Shown in pieces: positions 1 to 6,437 of a stretch of DNA of 6,437 bases. This DNA comes from Betaproteobacteria bacterium. GTDB lineage: Bacteria; Pseudomonadota; Gammaproteobacteria; Burkholderiales; SG8-39. A program made the position numbers and the translations under genes. A model generated the notes under the pieces. It searched no databases and was not told the origin of the DNA. It saw only the letters and a list, made by a program, of their open reading frames with translations. Each line of letters opens with the position of its first letter. Position 1 is the stretch's first letter. Location: positions 1 through 6,437 of the forward strand of contig JAABQT010000096.1 of NCBI GenBank assembly GCA_011391295.1. Reading direction: 5' to 3'.

Positions 1-435
1 GGGGCGCGCGATGCGGTGATCGAGGCGGCCCGCACCAAGCCCTTCCTCGGCATCTGCATCGGCATGCAGATGCTGTTCGAGCGCGGCGAGGAGGGCGACA
101 CGCCCGGCCTCGGGCTGCTCGCCGGCGGCGTGCCGCGTTTTCCGGCGGCGCGCATGGCCGGGCTGAAGGTGCCGCACATGGGCTGGAACGAGGTGCGCCA
201 GGTGAGGCCGCATGCGCTCTGGTCCGGCATTCCGAGCGGCGAGCGCTTCTATTTCGTGCACAGCTACTACCCGGCACCCGCGGAAGCCGGCCTGGTGGCG
301 GCGACCTGCGAGTACGGAGTCGCCTTTACCTGCGCGATTGCGCGCGATAACATCTTCGCCGTGCAGTTCCACCCGGAAAAAAGCCAAGCCGCCGGGCTCC
401 GCTTGCTCTCCAACTTTGTCCAATGGCGGCCCTAG
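1..435 (+). CDS. hisH: Imidazole glycerol phosphate synthase glutaminase subunit HisH (5' truncated)
   Basis: This is the C-terminal part of the glutamine amidotransferase subunit of IGP synthase. It releases ammonia from glutamine and channels it to HisF in the cytoplasm. The reading frame is open from base 1, so the gene begins upstream; the GTG at 16 is internal. 144 residues are visible and roughly 60-70 N-terminal residues are probably missing, judging by the usual HisH length. The class I amidotransferase signatures are present: the nucleophile elbow GICIGMQ with Cys19 (window numbering), the PHMGWNEV segment at 58-65, YFVHSYY at 84-90, and the catalytic pair His124 and Glu126 in VQFHPEKS. 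It ends 26 bases before hisA. That gap, CCTTCTAAGG followed by a short spacer, shows no other element. Identity is secure; only the start is unseen. Confidence 0.97.
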   Translation, partial: GARDAVIEAARTKPFLGICIGMQMLFERGEEGDTPGLGLLAGGVPRFPAARMAGLKVPHMGWNEVRQVRPHALWSGIPSGERFYFVHSYYPAPAEAGLVAATCEYGVAFTCAIARDNIFAVQFHPEKSQAAGLRLLSNFVQWRP

Positions 436-461
436 CCTTCTAAGGCGTTTCGCTGCACCGA

Positions 462-1207
462 GTGCTGATCATCCCGGCAATTGACCTGAAAGACGGCCGC
501 TGCGTGCGCTTGCAGCAGGGCGACATGTCCACGGCCACCGTGTTCGGGGACGACCCGGTCGCCATGGCGAAGCACTGGGCGGCGCAGGGCGCGCGTCGGC
601 TGCACGTGGTCGACCTGAACGGTGCGGTGGCCGGCCGGCCGAAGAACGAAAAGGTGATCCGCGAGATGATCAAGGCGGTCGGCGACGCCCTGCCGATCCA
701 GCTCGGCGGGGGCATTCGCGACCTGGACACCATCGAGGCCTACATCGACGCCGGCGTCACCTTTGTGATCATCGGCACCGCCGCGGTGAAGAACCCGGGT
801 TTCCTGTCGGACGCGAGCTACGCCTTTCCCGGCCACATCATCGCCGGGCTGGACGCCAAGGAGGGCAAGGTCGCCGTCGATGGCTGGTCGAAGATGACCG
901 GGCACGATGTCGCAGACCTGGCGAAGAAGTACGAGGACTTCGGGGTGGAGGCCCTCGTGTACACCGACATCGGCCGCGACGGCATGATGACCGGCATCAA
1001 CATCGAGGCCACGCTCAAGCTGGCGCAGGCGATCAAGATTCCGATCATCGCCTCGGGGGGGCTGAACAGCCTCAAGGACTTGCAAACGGTGTGCGAGCGG
1101 CTGGTGCCCGAAGGCGTGATCGGCGCGATCACCGGGCGTGCGCTGTACGAGGGCAAGATCGACTTCAAGAAGGCGCAGGCTGCCGCCGACAAGGCGGTCG
1201 GCAAGTA

Positions 1208-1208
<1 letters not shown>
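462..1208 (+). CDS. hisA: ProFAR isomerase HisA (1-(5-phosphoribosyl)-5-[(5-phosphoribosylamino)methylideneamino]imidazole-4-carboxamide isomerase)
   Basis: HisA catalyses the Amadori rearrangement of ProFAR to PRFAR, the fourth step of histidine synthesis, in a cytoplasmic (beta/alpha)8 barrel. The 248-residue product has the family's usual length. It opens with [12 protein letters not shown], which carries the catalytic Asp8, and the second catalytic Asp is Asp131 in GLDAKEG. The phosphate-binding loops are visible as LGGGIRD (81-87) and ASGGLNS (197-203), with YTDIGRDG at 167-174. The start is GTG at 462, chosen because family members begin directly at this Met-Leu-Ile-Ile-Pro segment. The only upstream purine match is AAGG at 443-446, far from the start, so initiation may depend on ribosomes finishing hisH. 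The TAA stop shares one base with the hisF ATG. Confidence 0.98.
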
Positions 1209-1965
<757 letters not shown>

Positions 1966-1969
<4 letters not shown>

Positions 1970-2352
1970 ATTGGCTCGACGAGGTGCCCTGGAACAAGGA
2001 GGGCATGATCACCGCAGTGGCGCAAGATGCCTCCTCGGGAAGAATCCTCATGGTCGCCTGGATGAATCGGGAGGCCCTGAAGGAAACCGTGGAACGCATG
2101 CAAGCTGTCTACTGGTCGCGCTCGCGCAACAAGCGATGGCGCAAGGGCGAGGAATCGGGCCATACGCAGAAAGTGCTGGAACTGCGCCTGGACTGCGACG
2201 CCGACGCGATTCTGCTCAAGGTGGAACAAGCGGGCGGCATCGCCTGTCATACCGGCCGCGAAAGCTGTTTTTTCCGCAAACTCGAAGACGGGAGATGGGT
2301 GAGCATGGATCCGGTGCTCAAGGACCCGAAGCTCATCTACGGCGAAAAATGA
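1966..2352 (+). CDS. hisI: Phosphoribosyl-AMP cyclohydrolase HisI (monofunctional)
   Basis: HisI opens the adenine ring of phosphoribosyl-AMP to give ProFAR, the third step of the pathway, as a cytoplasmic metal-dependent enzyme. The 128-residue protein covers only the cyclohydrolase domain; the HisE activity is a separate gene downstream, unlike the enteric HisIE fusion. Family motifs are clear: AWMNREAL (31-38), VYWSRSR (48-54), KGEESGH (60-66), the metal site LDCDAD with Asp76, Cys77, Asp78 and Asp80, and [13 protein letters not shown] with Cys94 and Cys101. By family precedent the three cysteines bind zinc and the aspartates bind magnesium. The GTG start overlaps the hisF TGA (GTGA). It is supported by GAGG at 1955-1958 with 7-base spacing and by the usual [13 protein letters not shown] N-terminus. 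Confidence 0.97.
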
Positions 2353-2681
2353 AACTCGGACTGGCTGAAACCCTGGAACGCATCGCCGCCACCATCGAGC
2401 AGCGCAGGGGTGGCGACGCAAGAAAATCCTACGTCGCCGGCCTGCTCGGGAACGACGAGGACGCCGTGCTGAAGAAGATCGGCGAGGAGGCCACCGAGAC
2501 GGTGCTGGCGGCGAAATCCGGCGACCGATTGCATCTGGTGCGCGAAATCGCGGACCTGTGGTTCCACTGCCTGATCCTGCTCGCGCGCCACGGCCTGGGG
2601 CCGGGCGACGTGCTGGCCGAATTGCACCGGCGCGAAGGCATCTCCGGCATCGACGAGAAGGCGGCGCGCAAGAAGCGATGA
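2349..2681 (+). CDS. hisE: Phosphoribosyl-ATP pyrophosphohydrolase HisE
   Basis: HisE removes pyrophosphate from phosphoribosyl-ATP to give phosphoribosyl-AMP, the second step of histidine synthesis and the one just before HisI. The 110-residue, mostly helical protein belongs to the MazG-like all-alpha NTP pyrophosphatase fold. The signature acidic motifs are [14 protein letters not shown] (43-56, with Glu46, Glu47 and Glu50) and EIADLWFH (66-73, with Glu66 and Asp69), which by family precedent bind magnesium. SYVAGLL at 27-33 is also typical. The ATG at 2349 overlaps the hisI stop as ATGA, and the stop overlaps the following HIT gene the same way. A basic tail (AARKKR) ends the protein. No strong Shine-Dalgarno is seen, consistent with coupling. 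Confidence 0.97.
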   Translation: MKLGLAETLERIAATIEQRRGGDARKSYVAGLLGNDEDAVLKKIGEEATETVLAAKSGDRLHLVREIADLWFHCLILLARHGLGPGDVLAELHRREGISGIDEKAARKKR

Positions 2682-3037
2682 GCGATCCGAACTGCCTGTT
2701 CTGCAAGATCGTGCGGGGCGAAATCCCGGCGAAAAAAGTGTACGAGGACGACGAAGTGCTCGCCTTCCACGACATCCGCCCGGTGGCACCGGTGCATTTC
2801 CTCATCATCCCGAAAGCGCACGTGGCGACGCTGTACGAAACCGGCGAGGCGCACCGCCCGGCATTGGGCAAGATGCTGGCGCTCGCGGGCGAGCTGGCAA
2901 GGCAACAGGGCGCGGCCGACGGCTTTCGCAGCATCATCAACACCGGCCGGGTGGGACTGCAGGAGGTGTATCATGTGCACATGCACGTGGTCGGTGGGCC
3001 GGATCCGCTGGGTCCGATGATCCTGAGACGAAAGTAG
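2678..3037 (+). CDS. HIT-family (HINT-type) nucleotide-binding hydrolase
   Basis: This is a 119-residue histidine-triad protein of the HINT branch. Relatives are cytoplasmic dimers that hydrolyse AMP-lysine, AMP-NH2 and similar adenosine phosphoramidates; the natural bacterial substrate is not settled. The triad is HVHMHVV with His99, His101 and His103; the middle His101 should be the nucleophile. The N-terminal [12 protein letters not shown] (Cys6 and Cys9) is the usual family opening and, with two histidines, is a zinc site in some members. [17 protein letters not shown] (32-48) is also characteristic. The ATG at 2678 overlaps the hisE stop (ATGA), so it is made with the histidine enzymes. 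Its TAG stop is part of the tatA Shine-Dalgarno. Family and coordinates are secure; the in vivo role is unknown. Confidence 0.95.
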   Translation: MSDPNCLFCKIVRGEIPAKKVYEDDEVLAFHDIRPVAPVHFLIIPKAHVATLYETGEAHRPALGKMLALAGELARQQGAADGFRSIINTGRVGLQEVYHVHMHVVGGPDPLGPMILRRK

Positions 3038-3041
3038 GAGG
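3036..3041 (+). promoter_or_regulatory. Consensus Shine-Dalgarno for tatA
   Basis: AGGAGG sits 5 bases before the tatA ATG and overlaps the TAG stop of the HIT gene (AG of TAG forms its first two bases). It is by far the best ribosome binding site among the plus-strand genes here, whose other starts mostly rely on overlap. This suggests tatA is translated at a higher rate than its neighbours. Confidence 0.85.
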
Positions 3042-3046
3042 CAAAC

Positions 3047-3271
3047 ATGGGCTCGTTCAGCATCTGGCACTGGCTGATCGTTCTCGTCATCGTGATGCTG
3101 GTGTTCGGCACCAAGAAGCTGCGCAACATCGGCGCGGACCTGGGCGGCGCGGTGCGCGGCTTCAAGGACGGCGTGCGCGAAGGCGGCGACAAGGCGGCCG
3201 AAGGCGCGCCGCAGGTCACCGGCAAGACGGTCGAGGGCGAAGTCAAGAGCAAGACCGAATCGAAGGCCTGA
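3047..3271 (+). CDS. tatA: Sec-independent protein translocase subunit TatA
   Basis: TatA is the pore- or defect-forming subunit of the twin-arginine translocase, which exports folded proteins across the inner membrane. TatA oligomers gather on TatBC after substrate binding. The 74-residue protein has the standard layout: a short periplasmic N-terminus, one membrane helix at about residues 7-20, the Phe20-Gly21 hinge, a basic amphipathic helix at about 23-43 ([13 protein letters not shown], Phe39) and a charged soluble tail. The polar residue in the membrane helix is His8, where E. coli TatA has Gln8. The [16 protein letters not shown] segment and the MGSFS start distinguish it from TatB. It starts 9 bases after the HIT gene with a perfect Shine-Dalgarno and is followed by an intrinsic-terminator-like hairpin before tatB. 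Confidence 0.96.
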   Translation: MGSFSIWHWLIVLVIVMLVFGTKKLRNIGADLGGAVRGFKDGVREGGDKAAEGAPQVTGKTVEGEVKSKTESKA

Positions 3272-3294
3272 GCGCCTTTCCCCCAGCCTGACGC

Positions 3295-3319
3295 GGGCGC
3301 CTACGGGCGCCCTTTGTTT
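3295..3319 (+). terminator. Intrinsic terminator-like hairpin between tatA and tatB
   Basis: GGGCGCC (3295-3301) and GGCGCCC (3306-3312) form a perfect 7-bp all-GC stem closing the 4-base loop TACG. In RNA this is a C(UACG)G tetraloop of the extra-stable UNCG class. TTTGTTT follows directly at 3313-3319. This is the classic shape of a Rho-independent terminator on the plus strand. It lies in the 62-base tatA-tatB gap, the longest gene-free stretch in the window, and no obvious promoter follows it before tatB at 3334. It probably acts as a partial terminator or a 3' stabilising end for a tatA transcript. This is inferred from sequence; efficiency is unknown. Confidence 0.8.
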
Positions 3320-3333
3320 CTCGACCGCCCCCC

Positions 3334-3687
3334 ATGTTCGACATCGGATTCACTGAGTTGATGGTCATCGCGCTGGTGGCGCTGATCGTGATCGGCCCGG
3401 AGCGCCTGCCGCGCGTGGCGCGCACGCTCGGGCACCTCGCCGGGCGGATGCAGCGCTACGTGTCCGATGTCAAGGCGGACATCAACCGCGAGGTGGAACT
3501 CGACGAGCTGCGCAAGATGCGTGATTCGGTGCAGGAGGCGGCGAGCGGGTTCGAGTCCACCGTGACGACGGAGTTGAGCCAGACCGAGGCAGAGCTGAAT
3601 GCGGCTGCCGAGGCGAAGGCGCAAGCCGAAGTTTCGCCGCCGCCGCCGCAGGCGGCGACGGCGATCGAAGAACAGCACAAGCCATGA
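3334..3687 (+). CDS. tatB: Sec-independent protein translocase subunit TatB
   Basis: TatB pairs with TatC to form the receptor for twin-arginine signal peptides in the inner membrane. The 117-residue protein begins MFDIGFTELMVIALVALIVI, a TatB hallmark: Glu8 at the start of the single membrane helix and the Gly21-Pro22 hinge (GPERLPRVARTLG), then an amphipathic helix and a long acidic helical region to about residue 98. The C-terminal tail is low complexity, with four consecutive CCG-coded prolines at 102-105. Upstream is C-rich (CGACCGCCCCCC before ATG) with no Shine-Dalgarno, so initiation should be weak. The stop overlaps the tatC start as ATGA. The N-terminal motif separates it from TatA. 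Confidence 0.95.
   Translation: MFDIGFTELMVIALVALIVIGPERLPRVARTLGHLAGRMQRYVSDVKADINREVELDELRKMRDSVQEAASGFESTVTTELSQTEAELNAAAEAKAQAEVSPPPPQAATAIEEQHKP
3641..3657 (+). other. GC hairpin and polyproline codons ahead of tatC
   Basis: CGCCGCC (3641-3647) and GGCGGCG (3651-3657) form a perfect 7-bp stem with a 3-base loop (GCA). The stem overlaps a run of four CCG proline codons at 3637-3648 in tatB and ends 26 bases before the tatC ATG. There is no T-tract, so it is not a terminator. It may only reflect low-complexity coding, but it could slow ribosomes just before the coupled start. Confidence 0.4.
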
Positions 3688-4433
3688 GTACGCAGGAGAC
3701 CTTCGTCTCGCACCTGGTCGAGTTGCGCACGCGCGTGATGCGCGCGCTGATCGCCTTCGCCATCGTGTTCGTCGCCATCTTCCTGTGGCCGGGCGCCGGA
3801 CCGATCTACGACTTTCTTGCTGCGCCGCTGATGAAAGCGCTGCCCGAAGGCGCCAGGATGATCGCCACCGGGGTGGTGACGCCGTTCCTGGTGCCGATGA
3901 AGGTGACCGCGCTGGTCGCGTTCCTGGTGGCGCTGCCGTACCTGCTGTACGAAGCCTGGGCCTTCGTCGCGCCCGGCCTCTATGACCGCGAAAAGCGCCT
4001 CGCGCTGCCCATCGTCATCGCCAGCACCGTGCTGTTCATGGCCGGCGTCGCGTTCTGCTACTACCTCGTGTTCGGCAAGGTATTCGCGTTCATCAACGAC
4101 TTCGCGCCGAAGTCCATCACGCCCGCGCCCGATATCGAAGCCTATTTCAGCTTCGTCATCACCATGTTCCTCGCCTTTGGCGTCACCTTCGAGATCCCCA
4201 TCGTCGTGCTGGTGCTGGTGCGCTCCGGCGTCGTGAGCGTCGAAAAGCTGCGCGAAGCGCGCCCCTACGTCGTCGTCGGCGCCTTCATCGTGGCGGCCGT
4301 CGTCACGCCGCCGGACGTGATTTCGCAGTTCATGCTGGCGGTGCCGATGTGCCTCCTGTACGAGACGGGGCTGTATCTCGCGCGCTTCGTCGGCAAGCGA
4401 GCGCAGCAGACGGAAGCGGATCCCGCGGCCTAG
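3684..4433 (+). CDS. tatC: Sec-independent protein translocase subunit TatC
   Basis: TatC is the six-helix inner-membrane core of the translocase that reads the twin-arginine motif. The 249-residue protein has every landmark: HLVELRTRV near the N-terminus (Glu13, equivalent to E. coli Glu15), WAFVAPGLYDREKR with Phe94 and Glu103, FGVTFEIP with Glu170, RPYVVVGAFIVAAVVTPPDVISQ with Asp211, and a short charged C-tail. Phe94, Glu103, Glu170 and Asp211 fall at the same numbers as in E. coli TatC. Six hydrophobic segments can be followed. The ATG overlaps the tatB stop (ATGA), so the receptor partners are made together, behind the hairpin after tatA. The TAG stop overlaps the stop of the convergent hydrolase gene. 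tatD does not follow. Confidence 0.98.
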   Translation: MSTQETFVSHLVELRTRVMRALIAFAIVFVAIFLWPGAGPIYDFLAAPLMKALPEGARMIATGVVTPFLVPMKVTALVAFLVALPYLLYEAWAFVAPGLYDREKRLALPIVIASTVLFMAGVAFCYYLVFGKVFAFINDFAPKSITPAPDIEAYFSFVITMFLAFGVTFEIPIVVLVLVRSGVVSVEKLREARPYVVVGAFIVAAVVTPPDVISQFMLAVPMCLLYETGLYLARFVGKRAQQTEADPAA

Positions 4434-4439
4434 CGGCCG
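4426..4439. other. Hairpin over the two convergent stop codons
   Basis: CGGCC (4426-4430) and GGCCG (4435-4439) form a 5-bp all-GC stem around the loop TAGC, which holds the tatC stop. The arms are symmetric, so the RNA of either strand can fold it. No T-tract follows on either side, so it is at best a weak terminator or 3'-end structure shared by both converging transcripts. Confidence 0.45.
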
Positions 4440-5269
4440 TCGAAGAAGCGCTCGACGAGCGCGAACTGATCCGGAACGTTGAGCGCGGGCGCGTGCCCGC
4501 AGCCTGGAATGGTCACCACCGACGCGCGCGGGCCGCGCGCGCGCATCGCCTCCGCAGTGTGCGCCAGCAGAAGGTCGGACGATTCGCCGCGCAGGCACAA
4601 GGTCGGGATGTCCAGCGCGTCATAGGCGCCCCACTGGTCGTAGTCGCGCGGATGGTGGGTGAACTGCAGCACCATTTTCGGGTCGTAGTGCGGCGTGAGC
4701 TTGCCCTGCGCCGTGCGCCGCGCCGAGGTTTCCGTCAGGCTGCGCCACTGCTCGTCCGACATCCAGCCGTAGGGCTTGTAGATGGTGCGAAAGTACTGCT
4801 CGAGCTCGCTCAGGCGGTCGAACTGAGGCGGGTTGCCCGCGTAGGTGCGGATGCGCTCGAGCGCGGCCGCGCCGAGCTCCGGCCCGATGTCGTTGAGGAC
4901 CAGGCGCCGGACGCGTCCCCTGAGCGCCCCCGCGGCTGCGTGCAAGCCGATCGCTCCGCCCATCGACGTGCCGAGCCAGAGTACCTGGCCGACGCCCAGC
5001 CGGTCGAGAAGGGCGGTAGCGAGCTTCACGTAGAACGCGAGACAGTATTCCTGTTCCGGCACCGGGCTCCATTCCGACAATCCGCGGCCGATGGTGTCGG
5101 GGCAGATTACGCGGAAGCGACGCGCAAGGTGCGCGGCGACGCAATCCATGTCGCGCCCGGTGCGCGCCAGGCCGTGCCAGGCGATCACCGTTTCGCCATG
5201 TGCGGCGCCCCACTCGGTGTAGTGCAGTTCGCGCCCTTCGCACACCAGGTACCTGGAAGAAAAACTCAT
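4430..5269 (-). CDS. Alpha/beta-fold hydrolase of unknown substrate
   Basis: This 279-residue cytoplasmic-type protein has the full serine-hydrolase plan. The oxyanion-side motif is AWHGLARTGRD (30-40). The nucleophile elbow is WLGTSMGGAIG with Ser102. The acid is probably Asp232 in LRGESSDLL, and the base is His259 in GCGHAP. PDTIGRGLS (57-65), LVLNDIGPE (124-132) and HHPRDYDQW (205-213) recur in a set of uncharacterised proteobacterial hydrolases known to me; no precise reaction can be assigned. No signal peptide is visible. The ATG at 5269 is chosen over an in-frame start at 5347 because it overlaps the livM stop (ATGA) and has GAGG at 5275-5278, 5 bases upstream. It is probably co-transcribed with livHM, hinting at an imported substrate, such as an ester or amide. 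An esterase or haloperoxidase-like hydrolase is possible. Confidence 0.92.
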   Translation of the reverse strand: MSFSSRYLVCEGRELHYTEWGAAHGETVIAWHGLARTGRDMDCVAAHLARRFRVICPDTIGRGLSEWSPVPEQEYCLAFYVKLATALLDRLGVGQVLWLGTSMGGAIGLHAAAGALRGRVRRLVLNDIGPELGAAALERIRTYAGNPPQFDRLSELEQYFRTIYKPYGWMSDEQWRSLTETSARRTAQGKLTPHYDPKMVLQFTHHPRDYDQWGAYDALDIPTLCLRGESSDLLLAHTAEAMRARGPRASVVTIPGCGHAPALNVPDQFALVERFFDGR

Positions 5270-6279
5270 CGCAGCCTCGCGCGCAGCCTGCCGACGATAC
5301 CGGTGGGAAAGTAGTACACGCACACGATGAACAGCACGCCGAGCCACAGCAGCCAGCGGTCGGGATGCAGCAGATTCGGCAGCAGCGGCACGCCTTGCAG
5401 TGCATCGCTTGCCAGCTTCATCAGGTCGCGCAGGTAGTTCTGCGCCAGAACGAAAATGGTCGCGCCCAGCACCGAGCCGTACATGGTGCCCATGCCGCCG
5501 ATCACCACCATCAGCAGGATGTCGATCATGATGTTGAACGACAGCGTGGTGTCGGGCCCGGTGTAGCGCAGCCAGATCGAATACAGGATCCCGGCGGCGG
5601 TCGCGCCCAGTGCGGCGAGGCAGTTGGCCGCCGTGCGGTAGGTGACGATGCGATAGCCGAGCGCTTCCGAGCGGAATTCGTTTTCGCGAATCGACAGCAG
5701 CACGCGACCAAAAGGCGAGTTCACCACGCGCAGCAGGACGAGGAACAGCGTGAGCGCGATGCCGAGCACGAGGTAATAGGAGACCAGGCGCGAGCGCAGC
5801 AGCTCGGGCAGCCGGAAAGTGAGGCCGTCCTCACCCCCGGTGAGCGACGAGAGCTGCGAGGCCAGGATCTGGAAGAAAGACGCCACCGCGAGCGTGATCA
5901 TGGCGAAGAAGATCGCGCGCACCCGGAGGGACAGCAGGCCGATGGCGAGCGCCATGAGCAGCGACAGTGCGAGCGCGGCGCAGGCGCCGAAGACCAGCGC
6001 ACCCCAGCCCGATCCCATCTTCGCCATGGCGATGCCCACGCCGTAGCCGCCGATGCCGAAGAACATGGTGTGCGCGAAGGACACGATGCCGGTGTAGCCG
6101 AGCAGCAGGTCGTAGCTCGCCACCAGCAGCACGAACACCGCCACCTTTGCCGCGACGTTCAGCGAGCGCGTGCCCGGAAAGATGAACGGTGCGAGCGCAA
6201 GGCCGATCAGGATCGCCACCAGCACCACGGTGAGCGCGCGGCTGCGCGGGTAGTCGCCGGAGAGCAGGCTATGCAGCAC
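5266..6279 (-). CDS. livM: Branched-chain amino acid-type ABC transporter permease LivM
   Basis: LivM is one of two inner-membrane permeases of a LIV/HAAT-family importer, working with LivH, the ATPases LivG and LivF, and a periplasmic binding protein. The 337-residue protein is almost entirely hydrophobic, with about eight to ten segments. It carries the family stretch ASYDLLLGYTGIVSFAHTMF (54-73), the cytoplasmic coupling loop SIRENEFRSEALGYR (196-210) before an Ala/Gly-rich helix, and IGGMGTMYGSVLGA (260-273). The start is uncertain. I prefer GTG at 6279: it gives MLHSLLSGDYPRS, lies 4 bases after livH, and has GGAAAGG at 6289-6295. A TTG at 6297 would overlap livH by 14 bases and lacks a Shine-Dalgarno. 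Substrate cannot be deduced; such systems also carry urea, amides or aromatic acids. The stop overlaps the hydrolase start. Confidence 0.93.
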   Translation of the reverse strand: MLHSLLSGDYPRSRALTVVLVAILIGLALAPFIFPGTRSLNVAAKVAVFVLLVASYDLLLGYTGIVSFAHTMFFGIGGYGVGIAMAKMGSGWGALVFGACAALALSLLMALAIGLLSLRVRAIFFAMITLAVASFFQILASQLSSLTGGEDGLTFRLPELLRSRLVSYYLVLGIALTLFLVLLRVVNSPFGRVLLSIRENEFRSEALGYRIVTYRTAANCLAALGATAAGILYSIWLRYTGPDTTLSFNIMIDILLMVVIGGMGTMYGSVLGATIFVLAQNYLRDLMKLASDALQGVPLLPNLLHPDRWLLWLGVLFIVCVYYFPTGIVGRLRARLR

Positions 6280-6283
6280 GGCC

Positions 6284-6437
6284 CTACGCCTTTCCAATTG
6301 GAAACAGGCCGCGCGGGCGCCACAGGAGCACCAGCACCATCAGCAGGATGTTCGAGCCGAGCGCGAGCTTGGGCGCGAGGTAGCCGGTGTAATTGGCGAG
6401 CAGGCCGACGAGCAGGGCGCCGACGAAGCAGCCGCCC
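6284..6437 (-). CDS. livH: Branched-chain amino acid-type ABC transporter permease LivH (C-terminal fragment)
   Basis: The last 50 codons of the LivH permease run off the right edge of the window, so the start lies beyond it. The translated tail shows the final membrane segments, GALLVGLLANYTGYL and NILLMVLVLLW, then the highly typical ending RPRGLFPIGKA before TAG at 6286-6284. LivH is the smaller partner permease of LivM in the HAAT-family importer. The order livH then livM is the usual one. The end of the gene contains a perfect 14-base palindrome that overlaps the livM ribosome binding site. Too short for the six-frame listing threshold, but the frame is open throughout and the C-terminus is characteristic. 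Confidence 0.92.
   Translation of the reverse strand, partial: GGCFVGALLVGLLANYTGYLAPKLALGSNILLMVLVLLWRPRGLFPIGKA
6291..6304. repeat. 14-bp perfect palindrome at the livH-livM junction
   Basis: TTTCCAATTGGAAA reads the same on both strands and is conspicuously AT-rich for this region. On the minus-strand mRNA it could fold as UUUCC-AAUU-GGAAA, a 5-bp stem that pairs the GGAAA of the presumed livM Shine-Dalgarno GGAAAGG. It also encodes the conserved Phe-Pro-Ile-Gly-Lys end of LivH, so part of the pattern is imposed by coding. Confidence 0.6.

Noticed and set aside
1091..1207. Upstream extension of the hisF frame
   Set aside because: The extension is an out-of-frame reading of the hisA end; HisF proteins begin at MGLAKR-like sequence, matching the ATG at 1208.
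3001..3022. GGATC/GATCC inverted repeat near the end of the HIT gene
   Set aside because: Only 5 bp with a long loop, inside coding sequence and with no T-tract; expected by chance.
3456..4598. 380-codon minus-strand frame across tatB and tatC
   Set aside because: It is antisense to clear Tat proteins, and its Asp/His/Arg-rich low-complexity translation looks like a shadow of hydrophobic membrane codons.
4349..5314. 321-codon plus-strand frame opposite the hydrolase
   Set aside because: The minus-strand frame has an intact serine-hydrolase motif set and a coupled start; this one has only Arg/Ala-rich sequence and no motif.
5270..5347. N-terminal extension of the hydrolase to a start at 5347
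   Set aside because: The extra 26 residues are Arg-rich and lie inside livM; the ATG at 5269 has a Shine-Dalgarno and a standard ATGA overlap.

Overview
The window is GC-rich, densely packed bacterial DNA, with almost every base in a gene. Protein sequences and gene order (hisH-hisA-hisF-hisI-hisE-hit-tatA-tatB-tatC) fit a Betaproteobacterium. Separate hisI and hisE genes, rather than the fused hisIE of enterics, and a HIT gene joining his to tat are features I associate with that class. The species cannot be named from the sequence alone.

Positions 1-3037 (+) hold the end of a histidine operon. A 5'-truncated hisH is followed by hisA, hisF, hisI and hisE, then a HINT-type HIT protein. From hisA onward each gene overlaps the next by 1 or 4 bases (TAATG, GTGA, ATGA, ATGA), which suggests one translationally coupled transcript. 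HisE and HisI act early in the pathway (PR-ATP to PR-AMP to ProFAR), HisA isomerises ProFAR to PRFAR, and HisH-HisF convert PRFAR to imidazole glycerol phosphate and AICAR.

Positions 3047-4433 (+) encode the three-part twin-arginine translocase TatA, TatB and TatC. tatA has a perfect Shine-Dalgarno sequence. A strong intrinsic-terminator-like hairpin with a UACG tetraloop lies between tatA and tatB, and tatB has no visible Shine-Dalgarno. Together these look like a way to make far more TatA than TatBC, as the translocase requires.

Positions 4430-6437 (-) run towards tatC. They hold the 3' end of livH, then livM (both LIV/HAAT-family ABC permease subunits), then an alpha/beta hydrolase whose start overlaps the livM stop. 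The two convergent units meet so tightly that the stop codons of tatC and the hydrolase share the palindrome CTAG.

I saw no tRNA, rRNA, CRISPR array, insertion sequence or phage-like gene, and no gene-free stretch above 62 bases. This is mostly a conserved housekeeping region. The points of real interest are regulatory: the tatA/tatB terminator, the tail-to-tail stop overlap, the palindrome over the livM ribosome binding site, and the uncharacterised hydrolase coupled to an amino-acid-type transporter.
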